DNA of 9,021 nucleotides from Armatimonadota bacterium. Its GTDB lineage: Bacteria > Armatimonadota > Fimbriimonadia > Fimbriimonadales > Fimbriimonadaceae. The stretch lies in NCBI GenBank assembly GCA_023428805.1, contig JAEYWW010000282.1:1-9021 (forward strand), in the 5' to 3' direction. The translations under genes were made by a program, and so were the position numbers. Below the pieces are notes generated by a model. The model saw only the letters and a program-made list of their open reading frames with translations, did no database searches and was not told the DNA's origin. Within the stretch, counting starts at the first letter, position 1, and every line of letters begins with the position of its first letter. This document shows positions 6,502-9,021 of the stretch, piece by piece.

Positions 6502-6702
6502 AAAACAAAGAGTGCTATTGCCGCGTGTCAGAGTGCCATTGCCGAGAATCTGAGTGGCATTGGCGAAGCAAAGAGCGCCATTGCCGGGAATCTGAGAGGC
6601 ATTGCCGTGTGTGAGGATGCCATTGGTGGGAATCAGGCTGGCATTGGCTAAATGCAGAGCGCCATTGCCCTGATTCAGGACGCCATCAACCTTCCAAAGT
6701 AA
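6487..6702 (+). repeat. 21-bp tandem array, ten units, encoding heptads
   Basis: A core of GCCATTGCC or a close variant starts at 6493, 6514, 6535, 6556, 6577, 6598, 6619, 6640, 6661 and 6682, exactly 21 bases apart each time. Units differ between cores, but the intervening segments fall into a few recurring types: GAATCTG-like, GTGTCAG-like and CAAAG-like. Because 21 is seven codons, the + frame from ATG 6487 reads as heptads such as SAIAACQ, SAIAENL, SGIGEAK, SAIAGNL and DAIGGNQ, resembling coiled-coil or fibre repeats. TAA at 6649-6651 breaks the frame after 54 residues; ATG follows directly and two more heptads run to TAA at 6700-6702. No clear Shine-Dalgarno precedes 6487. It could be a degenerate small gene or a non-coding array. 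Confidence 0.8.
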
Positions 6703-6729
6703 ATTTCCGCAATCCAGCAGAATGTTCAC

Positions 6730-6735
6730 TATAAT
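6730..6735 (+). promoter_or_regulatory. Possible -10 element before the FN3 gene
   Basis: A perfect TATAAT lies 33 bp before the ATG at 6768. The matching -35 region (about 6704-6712, TTTCCGCAA) is weak. The site is well placed for the FN3 gene, but a perfect -10 alone is weak evidence. Confidence 0.35.
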
Positions 6736-6767
6736 GCAGTCGTGGGCTTCGGCCCGGAGAAACGAAA

Positions 6768-7766
6768 ATGCCATTAAGTGGACCGAGCAGTTGGATGGCG
6801 ACATTCAACCAATTTTTGGAGCATTGGACACTCGCCAATGCCGAGCTTTCGCCGGGGGCGGTGGTGCTGACGGGCGGCTACGATTTAGCCGACTACACCG
6901 CCGATCTTGCGACTTTGGAAGACCTCTATGAGACTTTGGCCGAGGACGAAGTGACTCTGGTGAGCCAGCGAGTGACTCGGGATTCGACCGAACCGCTGAT
7001 CAGCGAACGGATGCGGCAGTTCCGCGCGTTTGTGAAGGGGGCGCACGGCGACAGCAACTGGGCGCACTCCCTTCCGGACACTCCCATGGGCTCAAGTCAG
7101 GGCGGAATCTGGATCAACGCGATCACCAAATTCAAGAAGGTCTGGACCGAGATGGACGCGGTTCTGACCCCGGATGTGACTCTGACCGGCGGCTACACGC
7201 TGGCGAATTTCACGACGCAGACGGATGCTCTGGCCGCCGCTTTGACCGACATCAGCGAGAGCCAGGTTTCGACCAAGAAGGCGCTGGAGGATCGGAATGA
7301 TCTTTATGATGTGCTTCGGAAGCACTTGGCGAACTATCGGCTCGTCGTCGAAGGCTCGTTCCCCGCGGAACACGCGATGATCGAATCCATTCCGCGGCTC
7401 TATCCGCTGCCGGGGCATACTCCGACGGCCCCGACGGGAGTCTCGCTGCACTACAACGCGATCAGCGGCCAGTTCGACATCTCCTGGAACGCCGTGGAGG
7501 ATGGCGACCTCGATCACTACCGGATCGACTACGCCCTCGCCTCCGCCGAAGACTTCGGCGAGCCGACCACCTTCCTCGCCTCGGTTCCGGCAGGGACTCT
7601 GTCGTATTCCACTTCCGTCGGAACCAGCACCCCCGGCCTCGGCATCTCGATCAAGGTTTACGCGGTGCTGGATACAGGGAACGAAGCCGGAAGCGCGATC
7701 GCAACCGCATTCGTCCCACCCGACGTCGAACCCGATCCCGACCCAGACCCTGAGCCCGGGCCGTAA
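6768..7766 (+). CDS. Protein with duplicated N-terminal module, one FN3 domain and Asp-Pro tail
   Basis: I do not recognise a named family for this 332-residue protein. The N-terminal two-thirds hold two related modules. ELSPGAVVLTGGYDLADYTA (from residue 26) and VLTPDVTLTGGYTLANFTT (from 132) align, each followed by about 60 mostly helical residues ending in a basic, hydrophobic segment (ERMRQFRAFVKGAHG; RKHLANYRLVVEG). Residues 219-315 form a fibronectin type III domain: APTGVSLHYN, FDISWNAVEDGDLDHYRIDY, and the final strands VYAVLDTGNEAGS. The end is a DPDPDPEPGP tail. No signal peptide or membrane segment is visible. The ATG at 6768 follows GGAGA at 6756-6760 with good spacing, and a TATAAT lies at 6730. 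A fragment of a relative sits at 4200-4337. Repeat copies bracket the gene. FN3 suggests binding to protein or carbohydrate; the function is unknown. Confidence 0.8.
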   Translation: MPLSGPSSWMATFNQFLEHWTLANAELSPGAVVLTGGYDLADYTADLATLEDLYETLAEDEVTLVSQRVTRDSTEPLISERMRQFRAFVKGAHGDSNWAHSLPDTPMGSSQGGIWINAITKFKKVWTEMDAVLTPDVTLTGGYTLANFTTQTDALAAALTDISESQVSTKKALEDRNDLYDVLRKHLANYRLVVEGSFPAEHAMIESIPRLYPLPGHTPTAPTGVSLHYNAISGQFDISWNAVEDGDLDHYRIDYALASAEDFGEPTTFLASVPAGTLSYSTSVGTSTPGLGISIKVYAVLDTGNEAGSAIATAFVPPDVEPDPDPDPEPGP

Positions 7767-7768
7767 AT

Positions 7769-7890
7769 CCCCTTCTCCCCGGGGAGAAGGCCGGGATGAG
7801 GGTCTGAGCCAGAGAGTCTTCAGTCGATTTGGAAAAATAATCGAACTAGAGCTCAACGGAGTCGGACCCTCACCCCTAGGGCGAGAGTTC
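7769..7890 (+). repeat. REPIN/MITE-like element, copy B
   Basis: The second copy of the element at 6305-6432, in the same orientation. Its left end is the perfect 20-bp palindrome CCTTCTCCCCGGGGAGAAGG (7771-7790), then TGAGGG, the shared core GAGTCTTCAGTCGATTTGG (7814-7832) and GACCCTCACCC (7865-7875). The right end (TAGGGCGAGAG) is shorter and less paired than in copy A. It begins two bases after the FN3 gene's stop codon, so its left hairpin may also affect that transcript's 3' end, though no T-run follows. Confidence 0.75.
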
Positions 7891-8027
7891 TAACTTTATG
7901 GTCGGGGGAAGTTCCAAGAGGTGTGAGCCGACATCCTGGGAGCATAAAACAAACTTTAGAGGGGATACTCGGCTACGCGAAGAAATCCTTCACCTAGCCC
8001 AATCCAGCATATAACCTACAAATGGAA

Positions 8028-8837
8028 TCATTTAGACAATATGCCAAGATGCTCATAATCTTTCTTGTCTTTAGCATTCATTTTATCCCAGTTTTTTTGA
8101 GATATTAGGACTATTTCCTCGTTGCTAATACCTCGCACTTTAATTCTACACTTCGCCATATAACCGTTGTTAAAAAAGGGGTGATCTATTCTTTTGAATC
8201 CTCTATAGTTTATTGCATAGCTGCAACCAGACAATTTTTGAAGGCGCGCCGCTATATTAATGCAAGAGCCCACATAGTCGTCCCCATTGCCTACTGAATA
8301 TGCTGTGCCCATTGCTACTCCACAACGTAATCTTGGGGGTGGGCATGATACTTCTTCGCGAATATTCTCAAAAAATTGAGTGTAATGATAATGAACTGCA
8401 TCGTAGCAAGTAACAAGCAGATTGCATCTGTCTCTGTCGGACATTTTCCGGCAACGCCATAATACAAGAACGCCATCGCCCGTAAACTTTACAAAGAATG
8501 GCAACTCATAATAGAGCACTACTTGATTATTACTTTCTGCAGAGAGCTCATCATTTTTTGATTCAGATCGGATGAGATTTAATAGCCAAGTTAAGAATTC
8601 ATTGAGGAACTTGGGGACATTCAGGTGAGGCTCTACTTGTCCACAAAACTGCGTGAAGCCTTCAAGGTCAAAAATAGCTGCAATACAGTCAATCTTAGTG
8701 CTGTTTTGCCTGATATCGCCCAATCCTAAAATATCAGTATTGAAAGCCTCAAAAACATCATTACTCAATGTTACGCATTCAGCATCACCTACCTTAATAG
8801 ATCCGTAAGACTGCTTAGAAAAAGTGAACTTTCCCAT
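8028..8837 (-). CDS. Stand-alone class III nucleotidyl (probably adenylate) cyclase
   Basis: This makes a cyclic nucleotide, probably cAMP from ATP. With the ATG at 8837 the protein is 269 residues: about 50 N-terminal residues without a recognised domain, then one class III catalytic domain. IFDLEGFTQF gives the first metal Asp (57), VKFTGDGVLVLW the purine-binding Lys (117) and second metal Asp (121), DDYVGSCINIAARL the specificity Asp (187) and the transition-state Asn (194) and Arg (198). The full residue set predicts an active homodimer. No membrane segment or sensor domain is seen. Codon use and base content are strikingly AT-rich against its neighbours, suggesting acquisition by transfer. 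It lies 14 bp behind nrdA in the same direction. A GTG at 8870 would extend it by 11 residues but overlaps nrdA; I prefer the ATG. Neither start has a clear Shine-Dalgarno. Non-adenylate specificity is possible. Confidence 0.85.
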   Translation of the reverse strand: MGKFTFSKQSYGSIKVGDAECVTLSNDVFEAFNTDILGLGDIRQNSTKIDCIAAIFDLEGFTQFCGQVEPHLNVPKFLNEFLTWLLNLIRSESKNDELSAESNNQVVLYYELPFFVKFTGDGVLVLWRCRKMSDRDRCNLLVTCYDAVHYHYTQFFENIREEVSCPPPRLRCGVAMGTAYSVGNGDDYVGSCINIAARLQKLSGCSYAINYRGFKRIDHPFFNNGYMAKCRIKVRGISNEEIVLISQKNWDKMNAKDKKDYEHLGILSK

Positions 8838-8851
8838 ATTTATTACGTGGT

Positions 8852-9021
8852 CTACTGACAAGCCTCGCACTCGCCGCCGTTCATCATTGCGTCCAGGCTG
8901 CAGGCCGCAACTTGCTCCGGGGTGTATTCAACTTTGGGGGCGTCGGTTTTCTTTTTGGCGACGGTCGCCTTTTCGATGTTCGAAGCTCCCAGCGTCCTCA
9001 AGTAGTAAGTCGTCTTCAGCC
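8852..9021 (-). CDS. nrdA: Class I ribonucleotide reductase alpha subunit, C-terminal end
   Basis: The last 55 residues of a gene that enters from the right edge. It opens with LKTTYYLRTLGASNIEKAT, the characteristic end of the class I (NrdA) catalytic subunit, which reduces ribonucleotides to deoxyribonucleotides. It continues through a Lys-rich linker and finishes with ACSLDAMMNGGECEACQ. The terminal CEAC is the mobile cysteine pair that passes electrons from thioredoxin or glutaredoxin to the active site. It stops at TAG (8854-8852). The expected partner gene for the beta subunit (nrdB) does not follow; an AT-rich cyclase gene does. Base composition is like the rest of the window, unlike the cyclase. 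The catalytic barrel is outside the window. Confidence 0.88.
   Translation of the reverse strand, partial: LKTTYYLRTLGASNIEKATVAKKKTDAPKVEYTPEQVAACSLDAMMNGGECEACQ

Larger units (their letters stand above)
6234..6767. other. Intergenic stretch with REPIN-like element and 21-bp array
   Basis: No ordinary gene is visible. The order is: 6234-6304 featureless, apart from a 13-base word TTCGGACTGAAGC at 6249-6261 that recurs at 6371-6383; the REPIN-like element 6305-6432; an AT-rich spacer 6433-6480; the 21-bp tandem array 6487-6702; then a short leader with a TATAAT before the next gene. The features are described separately. Confidence 0.7.

Noticed and set aside
6487..6702. CRISPR array
   Set aside because: The 21-base period is too short, the cores are degenerate, the segments between them are similar rather than unique, and no cas gene is present.
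6475..6804. 109-codon - strand frame through the 21-bp array (NGTLTRG-like repeats)
   Set aside because: A 21-base period makes repeats in all frames. This one runs antisense into the start of the well-supported FN3 gene and has no ribosome-binding site. It cannot be fully excluded.
7891..8027. Additional small gene or terminator between the convergent FN3 and cyclase genes
   Set aside because: No open frame with a start signal and no stem followed by a T-run on either strand.
8028..8837. A complete Pycsar defence system
   Set aside because: Only the cyclase is present; no TM, TIR or other cyclic-nucleotide effector lies beside it, and the Lys/Asp pair favours ATP as substrate.

Overview
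The window comes from a moderately high-GC bacterium with a Gram-negative envelope, as two family-9 (heptosyltransferase-type) glycosyltransferases imply. No gene here fixes the phylum. Palindrome-rich intergenic DNA, a fibronectin-III-bearing protein of unrecognised family and REPIN-like elements would fit an uncultured member of the PVC or a neighbouring group, but that is a guess. Only the block at about 8028-8837 is clearly AT-rich, which suggests a different origin.

Layout. Positions 1-1390 hold two GT9 glycosyltransferases on the + strand, the first cut by the window edge, joined by a TTGA stop/start overlap. Positions 1411-3624 hold a penicillin-acylase-family (S45, Ntn-hydrolase) enzyme in the same direction, probably co-transcribed. 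Positions 3625-4166 have no gene but about ten short perfect inverted repeats, including two inverted copies of one hairpin. At 4200-4337 lies the orphaned C-terminal end of a protein related to the one at 6768-7766. Positions 4350-6233 encode a complete two-domain ABC-F ATPase interrupted by one in-frame TAG at 5289-5291; both halves keep all nucleotide-binding motifs.

Positions 6234-6767 are non-genic by ordinary criteria. They contain a REPIN/MITE-like element (6305-6432) and a strict 21-bp tandem array of ten units (about 6493-6699) that reads as coiled-coil-like heptads on the + strand with one stop. Positions 6768-7766 encode a protein with an internally duplicated N-terminal module, one FN3 domain and an Asp-Pro tail. 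A second copy of the REPIN-like element follows immediately (7769-7890), so the array and this gene are bracketed by direct repeats.

On the - strand, the window edge carries the C-terminal end of a class I ribonucleotide reductase large subunit (8852-9021). About 14 bp downstream of it is an AT-rich stand-alone class III nucleotidyl cyclase (8028-8837) with all expected catalytic residues.

How the genes fit together. The glycosyltransferases belong to surface-glycan assembly, and the acylase is probably a passenger of that transcription unit. The ABC-F protein is a translation-factor-type ATPase, apparently broken or dependent on readthrough. The cyclase looks like a recent arrival behind nrdA. 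I do not see a complete, demonstrable new system. The best leads are the REPIN-bracketed heptad-array/FN3 cassette with its remnant paralogue, the amber-interrupted ABC-F gene, and the foreign-looking cyclase behind nrdA.
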